Notes: generated by a model not told the origin, from the sequence alone. A stretch of 64,000 nt of DNA from Chara braunii (GCA_003427395.1 BFEA01000090.1:1991304-2055303); one strand, 5' to 3'; positions 35,500 to 47,704 are shown, counted from the first letter of the stretch. A program made the numbers and translations.

Positions 35500-37480
35500 C
35501 TAACTATAAGTATGTAATATGAAGACTCTCACTGAAGTCGTCATCCTCATACATATTAGCCAATATATATTCAATCGAGCAGTATGACGACTTACAATGG
35601 AGTCTCTATCATGCTGCTTTATGAACTTGATCAACCTATCCTGAGGAATGTACAAGGAAGATTCACAATGTAGTATTTTTTTTTTACTCTCTCCATTTTT
35701 CATAGTTTGGGCATACGGAAGTAGTAAATTGACTCGCCCTGGAGTCTTCCACCACTTGCTCAATACCAGGCAAATCGAGTTCAAGCAAGTAGTCAGATGA
35801 CTCACACTGGAGTATCTAACCACCCTTTCAATATAATTCAATATGCACACACACAAGCAGTATGATAACAACGGATAATCAATATACATATATTGCAAAC
35901 AAGTAGTATGATAACTCACACTGGAGTACCCCACTACCTTTAAACACTAAACAAATAGTAGGATAGTTCACGCCGGAGTATCCCACATATCACATTACAT
36001 TTTTAGCACAAGTTAGTGAAATTTTAAGTTAGTAATAGGATGACCCTCACTAGATCCCCCTACTATATTGTGTAGTCTAACTTACAACACGTAATAGGAT
36101 GACTCTCACAGGAGTCTCCTACTATGTTTTGATATTGTGCAAATTAATTTTTAGACATATAATAGGATGACAATAGGATGACTCTCACTGTAATATCCTA
36201 CTACCCGTTCGAATATTATGTAAACTATATTCAAACAAGTAGGAGGATGACCTTCACTGGAGTATCCTACTACCCGTTCAAGCAGATGGTATGTAAGAAA
36301 GCAGACAACAAGCAGTCGGATGACTCACAATTGAGTATCCTACCACTTTTTCACTCTTAGTTAGTTAAGATTCAAATCAGTAATAGGATAACCCTCACTG
36401 GAGCCCCTCACTACCTTTTGAATGAAACGTAGTGTAACTTCAAACTAGTAATAGGATGACCCTCACTTGAGTATCTTACTACTCGTTCGATGTTAAACAA
36501 GTTGATTATATATAAACAAACAGACAAACAAGCAGTAGGATGACTAACATTGGAGCATCGTACTATTTTTTTTCAATGCAAATTAGTTTAGATTCAAGTT
36601 GATAATAGGAGGACTCTCATTGGAATATCGTAATACTTCATTAATATTGCGTTGTCTAACCTTAAACAAGTAATAGGATGATCCTCACTGGAGTATCTTA
36701 CTATCGGTTCAATGTTAGTCAAACAGGTTGCATTTAAATAAACATTAGAATAACTTGTACTCGAGTAGCCCACCACTTGTCAATTCTCACGATTCTTACC
36801 TTCCTTAAATGCCAATCAAACTACGGTCAAACAAGTAATACATCAACCCGCACTGAGGCATCTCATTACTAGTTTGACATGTAGGTGATCAATAAAATGA
36901 CTCACACTGAATACATTGCACTATCCGCCAACTATAAGAATGTCAATATATATATGTACACACATATGTATAAACGATCTGCACATAGACAAGCGGTATA
37001 ATGACTCACACCGAAGTTTTTATCCCTCTTGCCCAATACCACATAATGCACAGAAAAATTTATGTCGTACGAGTAGTAGGATGAGTTGCACTAAAACATC
37101 CCACCGCTCTTTCAATACAACGCAAACCACATGTTCAAACAAGTAGTAACCTAAGGGCAAATCACACTGGAGCACTCCACCACCCCTCAACTTTTGGTCA
37201 TCCTACTTTCAAACAAGTAGTAAACCGACCCTCACTAGAGTACTCGACTACCCTTCAAGTTGATCATACTAAGATCAAACAAGTAATAGAATGACCCTCA
37301 CTGAAACCGCCTACTACCAGTTCGATATGACACATTCAATTTTTACGAACAAACTACATATAGGCAAACAATAGAATAACTCAAATCGGGGCATGCTATA
37401 ATTCTTTCAGTATTGTACAAATAAATTTATGCAAGTGGCAAAATGACTTATACTAGAGCCTCCATCCTATCATGTTCTCC
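35500..37480 (-). repeat. Tandem hairpin array, GGATGACYCTCACTGGAG type (copy D)
   Basis: Roughly 25 units, on average about 75-80 bp apart, share a core near GATGACYCTCACTGGAGTATC flanked by complementary arms. Good examples are 36239-36273 (GTAGGAGGAT with ATCCTACTAC), 36089-36127 (ACGTAATAGGA with TCCTACTATGT) and 36826-36878 (GTCAAACAAGTAAT with ATTACTAGTTTGAC). Arms differ among units. It holds the position taken by the ATTCAC-loop array in copies A to C. Confidence 0.75.
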
Positions 37481-37705
37481 CAATCCCAAATAAACTATGT
37501 TCCTTCTTGATACGATTAGGTTCTTTCTTATCTTCAGGCAATGTTCGTTATGTACACATATATCCTTTTTCCTTTTGGCAATTCTTTGTTCTGAAGAAAA
37601 TAAAGAAAACGTATATATAACAGATACTCATACAAGTAGTCTAATAGAGGGTTGTACTTGCAAGGGTAAATGGGAAAAGAACTACCTGTACGCATCATTT
37701 GGTTC

Positions 37706-37738
37706 CCTGACTCCGGAGTTCGACCTGAATTTCGGTAG
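37706..37738 (-). other. Conserved hairpin downstream of array (copy D)
   Basis: Homologous to 2926-2959 and 44016-44047. Inner AGTTC pairs with GAATT allowing one wobble; the outer stem is weakened (CTGAC/GGTAG). Confidence 0.5.
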
Positions 37739-38083
37739 AGTTCCCACAATCGAGCGGAGTCTCCTTGCCAACTCGTTGAGTGCCTATCTTCACGTTCCCG
37801 CTTTTCTCTCTCGTCATCCACTTTTTCTCTCCCTCTCACACATGTACATGAGTTTCCCACTAGCTACCACATTCTCACGACGAACATTCTCTCTCTGCCT
37901 GCCCTCTAGGTACCTATGTTCTACTTCTGCTTCTTCTTCTTCTTCTTTTCTATTTTCTTCATTCACCTCCTTTCCTGCAAGTTTTTTCTTCTTTCTCGAA
38001 GTTCTCTTTCTCGTTTCTCTCGGTCATTTCCCTGGTTTGTACATAGTTGAACTCGTAATTTAAGATAAAATTCATATACTAAT

Positions 38084-38089
38084 AATAAC

Positions 38090-38153
<64 letters not shown>

Positions 38154-38189
38154 TAAAATAATACTAATAATAAATAAAAATAATAATAA
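38084..38189. repeat. (AAT)n microsatellite
   Basis: A nearly pure AAT run directly abutting the terminal CA of the chromovirus LTR. Confidence 0.95.
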
Positions 38190-39193
38190 TGCAATCAGAC
38201 TCGCTTTCCTTTTTACTTCACGTTCATGCAAACAGATGATATATCACTCTGGCGCTCAGCGTCCACTCAAAGCTTAGAGATACGGTAACCAAGAATACAA
38301 TTCAGATACAAGCTCGCTTCAGATGGCTATGGCGCATCAGCGCCCATACAACTCTTTGTTCGTCACTTGGCTCAACTCTGTTGTTCACACACACTCAATT
38401 GAGGATCACCCTGGATATCCCACACGCGACACACTGTCTCACACACGCACACACTACACTCATCTACCACCTACGGCAGCTATGGCCGCTCAACCCTGCT
38501 GGCTATGGTTACTCAACCTCTACTCTGCCCACTTCATCTTCGAGCGCTCTGCAGACTACCTCGCACAAGTCACTCAAGCAGCGCTTCCGCATGGCTTCCG
38601 CATGAATGAATGAATGGTTGGGCGCTGCCTCTTGATTTATACTTTTGTAGCTTGTTGGTCTCCCCCTTTCCCATGCCCCTGGTGCACAAAGTCCCACACG
38701 GTACTTGCTTGACTGGACTGTAACTGACTGGGACCGGTACCGCTGACTGTATGGGTTTGCACTGCCAACTCAATGCATTCGCACTGCCGACGTACCGCAG
38801 TTGGGCTCACCACTTGCCCACTTGCCTCTGTCTAAACATGAGCAATACTTCGAAAGGCGACGACTAGGACCTTCCGGAAGGTTGTAGACTTGGCCTTTCG
38901 AATACTGTAGCAGCTACGACTTTGATCTTTCAGGACTATAGCAGGTACGACCTTGACCTCTCAGGACACCTACAACTACGACCTTTAGGCCTCACTGAGA
39001 CCTCTATCCAACAGGTCTACAGATCGAACCCCTACAACCTACGGACCTACAACAACCTACCAACTGTTGTGAATACATAGGTCACGATTCAACTCTCGGG
39101 GTCGACACAAATACTGTACACATGTAAGGTAAGAACTAGAGATCGAACCCTAGGATCAGCATTCGCTACTGCTAACAGGTGAATACCGTTTCA
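38190..39193 (-). repeat. 3' LTR of chromodomain-type gypsy element
   Basis: On the minus strand the LTR runs from TGAAACGGTATTCACC (39193) to GAGTCTGATTGCA (38190), 1004 bp, with TG...CA ends. It directly follows the pol end after a purine-richer stretch near GGCCGGCGGGAG. A TATA box lies in AAGTATAAATCAAGAGGC (about 38643-38626). Plus-strand relatives occur at 46240-47060 and 47940-48530. A tRNA-like CTAGGGTTCGATCTC is present near its 5' end. Abutting (AAT)n rather than a clean duplication hides any target-site duplication. Confidence 0.75.
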
Positions 39194-39250
39194 CTCCCGC
39201 CGGCCTAAATTCGAGGTCCTCCAAGAATAATTTAGTCCAAGACCGGATTT

Positions 39251-41344
39251 TTATCTTTTTTTTTCTCTCTCGTAGGCTCTAACTACGTCGAAGGCTGCTT
39301 CTAGAAGTTCGGTCCTCGTAAACCACCTGTCGTGTGGACGACCTCTACCTCCTGTTCTGAATACGTCTTCGCCTACAATGCTCTCAATGTCATACCTTTC
39401 ATCCATGTCCGAAGGGATTATGGATCTTCTTGATGAAAATTGTTGGCTTGTGACACACGGCAACAACTTTGACGCATGAAACACAGGGTAGGTGTGGAGG
39501 TGTGCTAGGATTTTTATCATGTAGGACAGCCCATCCTCTCTGCCCTTAACTTCTAAACTAGCCACGATCCTCTGTATGCGGGCAGTAACTTCTGCGAAAT
39601 GTTCTCCTTAGGAGCAAATTCTTTGGACTTGATTCAGACAAGGTCGCCTACTTGGAACTGTGACGGGCGACGGTGCTTATTAGCTTGTTCTATCATTTTG
39701 TGTTGGGCCTTCCTGAGGTTCTCAACGATGGTATATAACTCTTTCTCATGCTGCATCGCAAACTCCCTAGTACCGGGCGGTAGCCTATGAATCTGATCCT
39801 GGTTAAGTCCTTCAAATGGTCTTCGCGGTCCAAAAAACTTGTGCAACTCCTTGGGAGTACGAAAGGTGGCTAAATGCACGCTGTTGTTATACGCACTGGC
39901 CACCTTGGGCAACATCTCGTCCCAGTTGATATGATCCGGTCAAATATACATTCACAAAACTTGTTGTAGGATTTTGTTCATTTGCTCAGTCTGATCGTTG
40001 GTCTCTGGATGACGGCCAGATGACATTAGCAACTTTGACCGATAGACTTTCATCAATTTCTGCCAATTCTGACTAGTGAACCGGGTGTCTCTATCGCTGA
40101 CTATAGACAACGGAATTCCGTGATCACTCACCCAATAATCAGTAGGTGTCTCTGCGGGCAAGGGAATAAGAACTGCATATTTGCTAAACTTATCGACTAT
40201 AACCATGACTTTGCTCTTGCCGTGCCTACTCTTGATGCTAGCATCCATAAAATCGATGGACATGGAATAGCCAGACTGATCGGGTATAGGCAAGGGTCGA
40301 AGAAGACCTAGAGGGGCACACGTAGTTATCTTATTTCTCTGACAGACTTTGCAACTGCGAACAAACTCTATGCAGTCAGCTTTCATTCCTGGCCAAGTGT
40401 ACGCATGCATCAGATTGGCTGGAGTCTTTCACCAACCGAAATGTCCCTCTGTGTGTCGTAGCATTCCCTTAGGATCAAACTACAGATCTCATCACTGTTA
40501 GGAAGTACAGACCGTCTACTACATTGGTCTTCTCGGACAATAATCCCTGTGTAGTGCAGTAGTGTGGTTCAGTCTCTGGGGCCTCCTTAACTTTCTTGAG
40601 GAGGGCATTATAAATAAGGTTTTGCGCATACGCTTGTCTTACTTTCTCTTGTAGGTTTGTCCCTATATCCAGATAGTGGACTATAGCTCCAAAGTAGTCT
40701 GATCTTCTACTTAGAGCATCCGCAACTACGTTATACTTGCCTTTGACCGGTTTGAGCTCAAAGTCATGTTGGCCTATCTCAGCAGCCCACCTAGTCAACT
40801 TAGGTATCATCTTGGCCTGCGTCTTCAACCACCTAAGAGTCTCGTGGTCTGAATATACTTTCAAGTGTCTCCCAAGCAGGTAATGCTTCCAGTGCTCTAA
40901 GGTATGCCTGAGAGCGTAGAGTTCTCTCTCGTAAGTCGAGGTAGCTACCTTCTCTGAGGGCACCCTCGATGACATGAACTCTACGGGTCTATAGTTATTG
41001 TCGCCGTCGTGCTGCAACACGACGCCTATACCATACTGGCTTGCGTCCGTGGTGACAACAAATGGCAAGAACGGATTTGCTACCTTGAGGACAAAATACT
41101 CTATCAACGCGCACTTAAACTTTTTAAGCGCGGACGTACAATCTTTGTCCCACGTCCAGATCACTTCTTTCTTTAGCAATCTGCGAAGAGGAGCGGTGAT
41201 AGTAGAGAAGTTTCTGATGAACTTTCTATAATAGTTGGCTAGACCTAAGAACGATCGCAATTTTGTCAGTGTGTCGGGCGTCGGGCAATCTCTAATCGTC
41301 GCTATCTTGTTGTCCTCAGGCTTAATCTCGTCACCGTCTAACAC
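39251..41344 (-). pseudogene. Truncated pol of chromodomain-type Ty3/gypsy element (RT thumb, RNase H, integrase, chromodomain remnant)
   Basis: The 289-residue first frame (41344-40475) begins in the RT thumb (LRSFLGLANYYRKFI, residues 29-43), so fingers, palm and YxDD are missing. RNase H follows with likely catalytic D100, E141, D166 and D209 (VVADALSRR). Integrase (40410-39952) keeps CKVCQ of its zinc finger and a D53/D106/E142 triad with 35 residues between the last two, but about ten residues are missing after PLPAETPT. The integrase C-terminus is at 39915-39634 and a chromodomain-like tail (RYDIESIVGED, then RTELLEAAFDVV) at 39565-39251 lacks its core. Three or more frame breaks make it inactive. 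It is joined abruptly at 41345 to LTR-type sequence of copy E and is followed by its own 3' LTR. Confidence 0.85.
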
Positions 41345-42989
41345 GTTGTCGTGAGCGGCGGTCCCACACCCAGACGCAAAGTAATTCTTGTGTCGGACCT
41401 CACAGTCGTATCACAAAGGAGTCTAGGGTCACCTTAGCGAAACACCACTCCGACCGTGTGCGCGTACTATACCTCTCGCGAATCCCTACGACAGGTTAGA
41501 GATCCCGCGAGGTATAACTTACCTCCATTTGTGGGAGCTGTCACCATCCCTTAGGTGGTCATATCCCTGCTGAGCTACTGACCCACGTGCAAAAACTTTT
41601 ACATGCAATCGCAGAGGTAGGCCAGCCGATGGCGTTTTCTCGATCGCCGTAATAAAGGCATACGCGCGGTAGAATGCCTTAAGACTGATCCGTATATCGT
41701 GCCCCAAGGTGCTAATTCCCTCGGACCGACTATCTTATCAGGTCGACCTTTTTCGACAGTCTTCCACGCTTAGCTAATTATGATTATGAAAATTATATTT
41801 CCCTTGTTGACCATATGAAAAATATCAAAGTCTAAACCTTTTTGTAATCTCCCGCTTCCTCAAGATCTCAACAGAATTTCAGATAATAACCTTCCTAAGC
41901 CCAGACCAGAGTTTGGACTTGTTCATTGACCTATATAAGTACATACGTATACCAGGGGAGCGAATGAGCGGTGAACCTCACTTTCACAATTGTGGTGCCC
42001 TGTGTCCGAATATCCCAGGTGGCCTTAAAGTCCAGAAAGACAGTTCACTGCCCAAACTTGTGCAGATGCAAGAAAACACATACACGTATACAAATGCAGA
42101 CACTGAATGCGCTACAAGCGTCAACCTTTAACCCATTCATAGTTTGTCCCTCACTCCCCAAAACCTTGAAAACAACACTCCTTCCTACTCATGACTCCTA
42201 TTACCTAGCCCTTCACCTTTTCAAAGACCTTCGAGAGATGATTTAGACAATTTAGGCTAAGATACAGGGGAAGATCTGTCCGTCTCCCTTTTAGGTTTTG
42301 TCTTAGGTGTGGGTATCAAGCCATGTGGAGGTTGAGTCGGAGTTCTACCGACTTGTTATCCAATGATAACAGAATTGCAGTTTCTTAAAGTTCTCTTCCG
42401 TAATTCTCTCCAAGAGCGATGAAACCTGTAGACACAGCAGAGTCCGAAAGAATCTTAACATCTTCTTCCTACGCCGGGTCTAGAAGATCTCTCATAGGCT
42501 TGTGACATAGAGATCGACCCTCATCAGTGACTTACAGTCTAGTCTCTATCCTTACCTAACTGCCAGGCTGTAGCCCTAGTGGCTGGGAAGTGAACAAAGT
42601 TCGTTCCCAACTTAACCAACCCAGTGATCCGACATAAGTCCCCTTTGAGATTGTTTACCAAAGACTCATTCTTGGTTCTTTTTCGTGGCAAGCACAAACG
42701 GTATCATCAAATTCATCTTAGAGAGAAGTCACATGATAGAAAAAATCAAATCAGAAATACCAGATAGAGTGATAAGTCTCTCAGGGCCAAGATCTTACTA
42801 CCCTATCCTTAATAGAATTAGAAGTCTAATGTTTGAAGTTGATTGATCCAATTGGAGAAGGTTAGTAGTATATGGTAGATCGCTCGGGATCTACTTATTC
42901 TTTATTGATGTCTGTTCGCGGTAGGGCAGACCTCAAGGCCTTGCTTCTCCTACTCATTGCCTTGTATTAGATCAAGGCCAAGTAGTAAT

Positions 42990-43805
42990 AAGACAGGTTT
43001 CTCGGAGCCTCGCTCTTCTTATCACATCGATCTTATCATTATAGTGATAAGGCAGGTTTTTCAGAGCCTCGCTCCTCTTATCACATCGATCTTATCATTA
43101 TAGTGATAAGGCAGGTTTCTCGGAACCTCGCTTACTCTTATCACATTGATCTTTGTTATTACAGTGGTAAGGCAGACTTTTCGGAACCTCGCTTCTCTTA
43201 CCACATTGTTTCTTATCAGTATGGTGATAAGGCAGGCTTCTCGGTGCCTCGCTTACTCTTATCACCTTATTCTTATCATTATGGTGGTAAGGCAGACTTC
43301 TCGGAGCCTCGTTCCTCTTACCACATTGTTTCTTATCACTATGGTGATAAGTGGAGCCTCACTTACTCTTATCAGCTTGTTCTTAGTTATTATAGTGGTA
43401 AGGCAGGCTTCTCGGAGCCTCGCTCCTCTTACCAAATTGTTTCTTATCATTATGGTGATAAGGCAGGCTTCTCGGAGCCTAACTTACTCTTATCACCTTG
43501 TTCTTAGTTATTATAGTGGTAAGGCAGACTTCTTGGAGACTCGCTCCTCTTACCACATTCATCTTTGTTATTACAGTGGTAAGACAGGCTTCTCAGAGCC
43601 TCACTTCTCTTACCACACTTGTTCTTAGTTATTAAAGTGGTAAGCCAGACTTCTCACAGTCGCGCTTCTCTTACCACATTGATTTTATCGTTGTGGTGAT
43701 AAGGCAGGCTTCTTGGAGCCTCGCTTACTCGTATCACCTGTTTCTCAACATTATTACAGTGGTAAGGCAGGCTTCTTGGAGCCTCGCTCCTCTTACCACA
43801 ACAGC
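42990..43805 (-). repeat. Tandem 60-bp hairpin array, two monomer types (copy E)
   Basis: Fourteen units of about 60 bp contain an outer stem GTGATAAG...CTTATCAC or GTGGTAAG...CTTACCAC and often an inner GGCTTCTCGGAGCC. In units 2 to 14 the variable A/G in the left arm is always matched by T/C in the right arm, although several units have other arm-end mismatches. The first unit is degenerate. Types read A A A G A G A G A G G G A G, so much of the array is a dimer repeat of about 120 bp. Open plus frames across it (43103-43628) reflect the repeat period and are not taken as genes. Confidence 0.85.
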
Positions 43806-44015
43806 TAGACTTACCCGGTCAGATCATGCCTTTCTTTCCTTATTCCAGACATTATTGTTTCTTTTTCTCTTCTGTCTTCGGGTTTAGTCCTGAAGAACCC
43901 TTGACTCAAAGTACTCTCTTTATTAAATTTAGTCATAGGTAATTATTTGAAGGTTATAGGTTTAGGATTTATGGCTTAGGGTTTAGGTTGAAGCGCACGC
44001 GTGCCTCACTGTTCC

Positions 44016-44047
44016 CTGCCTCCAGAGTTCCTCCTGAACTCCGGCAG
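44016..44047 (-). other. Conserved hairpin downstream of array (copy E)
   Basis: CTGCC pairs with GGCAG, and inner GAGTTC pairs perfectly with GAACTC around CTCCT. Compared with copy A the inner stem has two paired substitutions. Confidence 0.65.
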
Positions 44048-44069
44048 AGCTCCCACAATCGCCCTATTA

Positions 44070-45435
44070 CTACTCATGCATGAATATATTGGGGTCAATC
44101 TCCCGGGCTCTAAGGTTATCAAAAGCTAAGATAGTCCTTAATGAGAACATGCCATCAAACAACCATAATCGAGGATGTGGCATTTGAGAGGATACACAAG
44201 ATATGGCTGAGGAGATGAAGGGGTAGGCACCATCACAAGGTGATGATGTTTTCTTTCCTCTCCAACGTCTCATACACCTTTCCCTTCATTTCTGACCTCA
44301 TATGACGTCCAATGATAACAATAGTAAGTTAGCAATTAATAATAATAAACAAGAGTATCCATCATAACTAATAAAGGAAATACTAGCAACAACAATGATG
44401 ACAACGAGACGGAGATCCCTAAGTCTGTGTATAGTGTGGTTTGTTTTGTGCGCGTCTGACCCAGGCCTTGTCCTTGGTCAAGCCCAATTTCTAAACTTTG
44501 GGGCATTTCGCATCATCTACGTCCATTTCTATCTGCAAACGTGCTATGTTGAAGACAACAAGTTTGATAACAATAATAATAATAATAATAATGATAATAA
44601 TAACAATATTAATAAAATGTCAATAATAACAGTAATAATTTTACCAGCAACAACAGAATTAAGGTAGTGACAGTTTGCAAGTTATCTTTCTGGTACAATA
44701 TCTGGGAGGGGTATGTGCTCCACTCATAGCTTGCGGCTTGATCGGCACTAGTGCCAGTCCAAACAGCAAGCCTTTTTATTTTGTTTGTCTGGTTGTTGAT
44801 TCACCTGTTGTCGGAGTGTGCCTGTGCTGAACTTGCCCGTTTGTTTTTGCCTGTCCTGTATGTCTGTCTGCTTTTATCAGTTTATCTGCTTGTCTGATCC
44901 TTTCTCATTTCTCTCTCAGTTCTCCCCTAGCGCAGCTCAATCACCTTTGTCGTATGAGAGGTCGGCCAATCCCTTATAGTGTTGTATTGATTCGGCGTGC
45001 CTCGGGTTCAGTCTCAAGATTCGTTTGGGACTTATGCCCAGTCCTTGTTGGTGCAATGTGTATGTCCTAGTATCCTTCCCCATGGTCTGGTGCCGCCCTG
45101 GCCGTCGGCCTGTCTTTTAGACTCCTGGTCTGAATCAGGGCTGCCCCTAGACTCGTGTAAACAGACCTAGCTTACCGTAAAACAGACACGAATTATTGCT
45201 GATCAGAAATGAATCATGGCGGAACAGACATGACTTACTGCAGAGTAGACACGACTTATCTCATCCTTGAAGTCTGCATTTTATACCTGTTTGTCTAAGG
45301 CCAGTCCACATTAGATTCAGCCCTTACCTCAGGGAACTTTCCTTTTTGGAATGCCGCTCGTGAGATCAAGTCTGGCTGTCAAGGCTTCTACATGCTAGGG
45401 TCACATTTTAAGAAATCGAATCGTAAAACCCTTTT
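44070..45435. other. No recognisable gene; (AAT)n at 44569-44640
   Basis: Mixed sequence with an imperfect AAT/AAC microsatellite. An open plus frame at 44395-44667 begins with a hydrophobic stretch but runs into the microsatellite and matches no family I know. Confidence 0.4.
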
Positions 45436-45439
45436 ACTA

Positions 45440-45720
45440 AATAATAATAATAATAATAATAATAAAATAATAATAATAATAATAATAATAGTAATAGTAA
45501 TAATAATAATAATAATAAATCAACCCACATAATAAATACAGAAGTTCAAACAACATCATACACAGGAGACCAGATAGTCGACTTCGATCTGATAGCAGAA
45601 TTGTATCACGGATTAACACCAAATAAGAGAACAGTAAAAGTCCACAGTGTCAATGTGCGAACAATCTCATCATCATCAACATTGAACCAATGTCGATATC
45701 CTATCTAGTGTTCTTGCGCA
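45440..45720 (+). repeat. (AAT)n plus shared flank, copy 1
   Basis: After the (AAT)n (45440-45520) comes a segment with CATCATACACAGGAGACCAG and CAATGTCGATATCCTATCT that recurs after another (AAT)n at 49226-49425. The pair indicates a dispersed repeat with an internal or terminal AAT microsatellite. Confidence 0.7.
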
Positions 45721-45779
45721 AATCCTGCCTGCTATGTTTGTGTCCGCTTGTCTTATCTGACCATGTCTGCCCTTAGTTG

Positions 45780-46200
45780 TCTGTATTTTGTTTGTCTTCT
45801 CATTTTTTCGTCTATCTGTTCTTGACTGTATTTGCCCTCTCGTTTGTTCGTCTGTGTCAGCTGTCTGTTTGCTTATCTGCGTCCGGCTAACTGTTTGTTT
45901 TACTGTCCTTGACTGCGTCTGTTTTTTTCTTGTATGTGTCCGCCCGTCCGTTCGTGTTTGCTCTGTCGGTGTCAGGCTCTATTCTGTTTGTGCCTATTCT
46001 GTTTACTGTCTATCTGTCTTTCTCGGTCAGTCTGTCTATTTCAGACTATCTGTCTGTGTCGGTCTGCCTGTTTGTTTGCTGTCTGCCCGCTTTGTGTTTG
46101 TCTGTCTGTTTCAGACAGTCTGTCTGTTTGTCCCAGACCGTCTGTCTGTTTTGTCTGTTTCAGACAGTCTGTCTATTTGATTCATACAATTTTGTCTCTC
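45780..46200. repeat. Degenerate TCTG-rich simple repeat
   Basis: Dominated by CTGT, TCTG and TTTG words with repeated CAGACAGTCTGTCTG inverted motifs. Cys/Val/Ser-rich open frames here are composition artefacts. Confidence 0.8.
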
Positions 46201-46239
46201 TCGGACGGCAAGGGGCGTTAGGCTCTCTCTGGTAGGTTA

Positions 46240-47060
46240 GCAGTGCGACTATACTCAGTAAGCGGTACCTCCCATGCAGTCAACAGTACAGTCCGATGTT
46301 AGTCCAGGTTCCGTCACGCAAGTAACGTTTGAAACCGTGGGGCTTAGGGCCGATGAAAATGCAGGCCAGTACAAAACAAGAGTTTAAATCAAGATGCAGC
46401 GCCGAGCCATTAATTCATCCCCTCGTAAGCCACGCAGAAGCGTTGCTACAATAGCTTGTGCAACGGGGGTCTGCAGATGCCCGAGGAATGTAGTGGGCAA
46501 GGAAGTAGCCATAGGATAGGGGTAGGTGGCAACGACCGTAGTTGGTAGAGTGTAGCGTGTGTGTCCCTCAGCATTCGTGTGTCACAGTGCACCTATGCGT
46601 GTGACTGTGTGACTGACACGATATTCTGTATATGTCACACGATATATGTGTATATGCATGTAACTGTGACTGTGTATGTGACTTGTGCACCGTACGTTTG
46701 TGCACTGTATTCTCGCTGTGCACCGTGTAGTACCGTGTACTGTGTATGTGCACTATGTATGTGACACCGTGCTTGTTTCCCGTGTTGGTGCGTGTGTCAC
46801 AGTATCTACCTGCCTGTGCATTTCTGCGTGTGTCACAGTGTATGGGTCACTGTGTATCTGTGTGTGTGTATCACAGTGTCTGTGTGTGTCACAACGTCTA
46901 TGTGTGTCACAGCATCTATGTCGTTGTGCATCTATGTCATATGTATGTGCCGCTATATGTATGTTACCGTATGCTGTGTATCACTTGGCTGTGTGACGAT
47001 GCAGCGCGTCACAGTGTGTGTCACAATGTCTGCGTTGCTGTGCACCTGTGTGACCCGGTG
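46240..47060 (+). repeat. Decayed chromovirus-type LTR, plus strand, with TG-rich expansion
   Basis: GTTTAAATCAAGATGCAGCG (about 46383) and the following GCCACGCAGAAGCGTTGC match the TATA and downstream region of the LTR at 38190-39193 in inverted orientation. From about 46560 it turns into degenerate GTGTGTCACAGTGTCTAT repeats. No clean LTR end is visible. Confidence 0.55.
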
Positions 47061-47392
47061 CCTGTCGCATACCGTAATGGTGCTGACCAAAACAAGAACC
47101 GACCTATCTCACATAGTACAAGATAGCGCAGCGGAAAGGTAAAGTACCAATGATCACTCAATCAATGTCGCAATGCAAAACCAATCATACATTATTATCA
47201 TCACATGGTGTGAAGGGGCCTGGCGTCCACACATAAAGAACGCGGCAGAGGTGGATCAGACGGAAAAAGAGGGGGAAGATGGGAATGTCGTCAACACCAA
47301 GTCTTTGGTACAGATCCCAAATGATGCCTCGTCCAATGTTTCAATCCCAATGTCGAGTCTGAATCCAATGTCGTCAAGTCCTAAAGTCACAG

Positions 47393-47394
<2 letters not shown>

Positions 47395-47458
<64 letters not shown>

Positions 47459-47619
47459 NNNNNNNNNNNNNNNNNNNNNNNNNNNNNNNNNNNNNNNNNN
47501 NNNNNNNNNNNNNNNNNNNNNNNNNNNNNNNNNNNNNNNNNNNNNNNNNNNNNNNNNNNNNNNNNNNNNNNNNNNNNNNNNNNNNNNNNNNNNNNNNNNN
47601 NNNNNNNNNNNNNNNNNNN

Positions 47620-47700
<81 letters not shown>
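47395..47700. repeat. (CT)n microsatellite with 161-N gap
   Basis: CT runs flank N at 47459-47619. The gap is evidently inside the microsatellite, so its true length is unknown. Confidence 0.95.

Positions 47701-47704
<4 letters not shown>

Larger units (their letters stand above)
34275..38040 (-). repeat. LTR copy D (array-bearing, right end interrupted)
   Basis: The left part matches copies B, C2 and E (CCGTGCATGCCCGC, GAGCTACTGACTTACGTG, GCAATCACAGAGGTAAG). A hairpin array of its own sequence type fills about 35500-37480, and the conserved hairpin lies at 37706-37738, followed by ACAATCGAGCGGAG as in the other copies. A CT-rich tract follows. It is broken by (AAT)n and a chromovirus LTR. 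Confidence 0.65.
41445..44070 (-). repeat. LTR copy E (array-bearing)
   Basis: It starts with CGACCGTGTGCGCG and CGCGAATCCCTACGACAGG, continues with GAGCTACTGACCCACGTGC and GCAATCGCAGAGGTAGG, and carries a 60-bp hairpin array (about 42990-43805) and the conserved hairpin at 44016-44047 followed by ACAATCG. Degenerate TTTAGGG-like sequence occurs near 43950-43990. The rightward continuation is disrupted by microsatellite-rich sequence. Confidence 0.65.

Noticed and set aside
39130-39215. tRNA gene near GGTTCGATCTC (minus strand)
   Set aside because: Only a B-box-like T-arm is convincing; no full cloverleaf could be drawn, and it lies inside the chromovirus LTR.
43103-43628. Long plus-strand frames of 134 and 160 residues across the 60-bp repeats
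   Set aside because: The frames exist because the repeat period is a multiple of three; the translations are repetitive and match no family.
42990-43805. CRISPR-like array of palindromic repeats
   Set aside because: Units are whole tandem monomers with no unique spacers, repeats are diverged, and the setting is a eukaryotic LTR.
45788-47126. Cys/Val-rich frames in the TCTG/TGTG region
   Set aside because: Simple-sequence artefacts, open in several frames at once.
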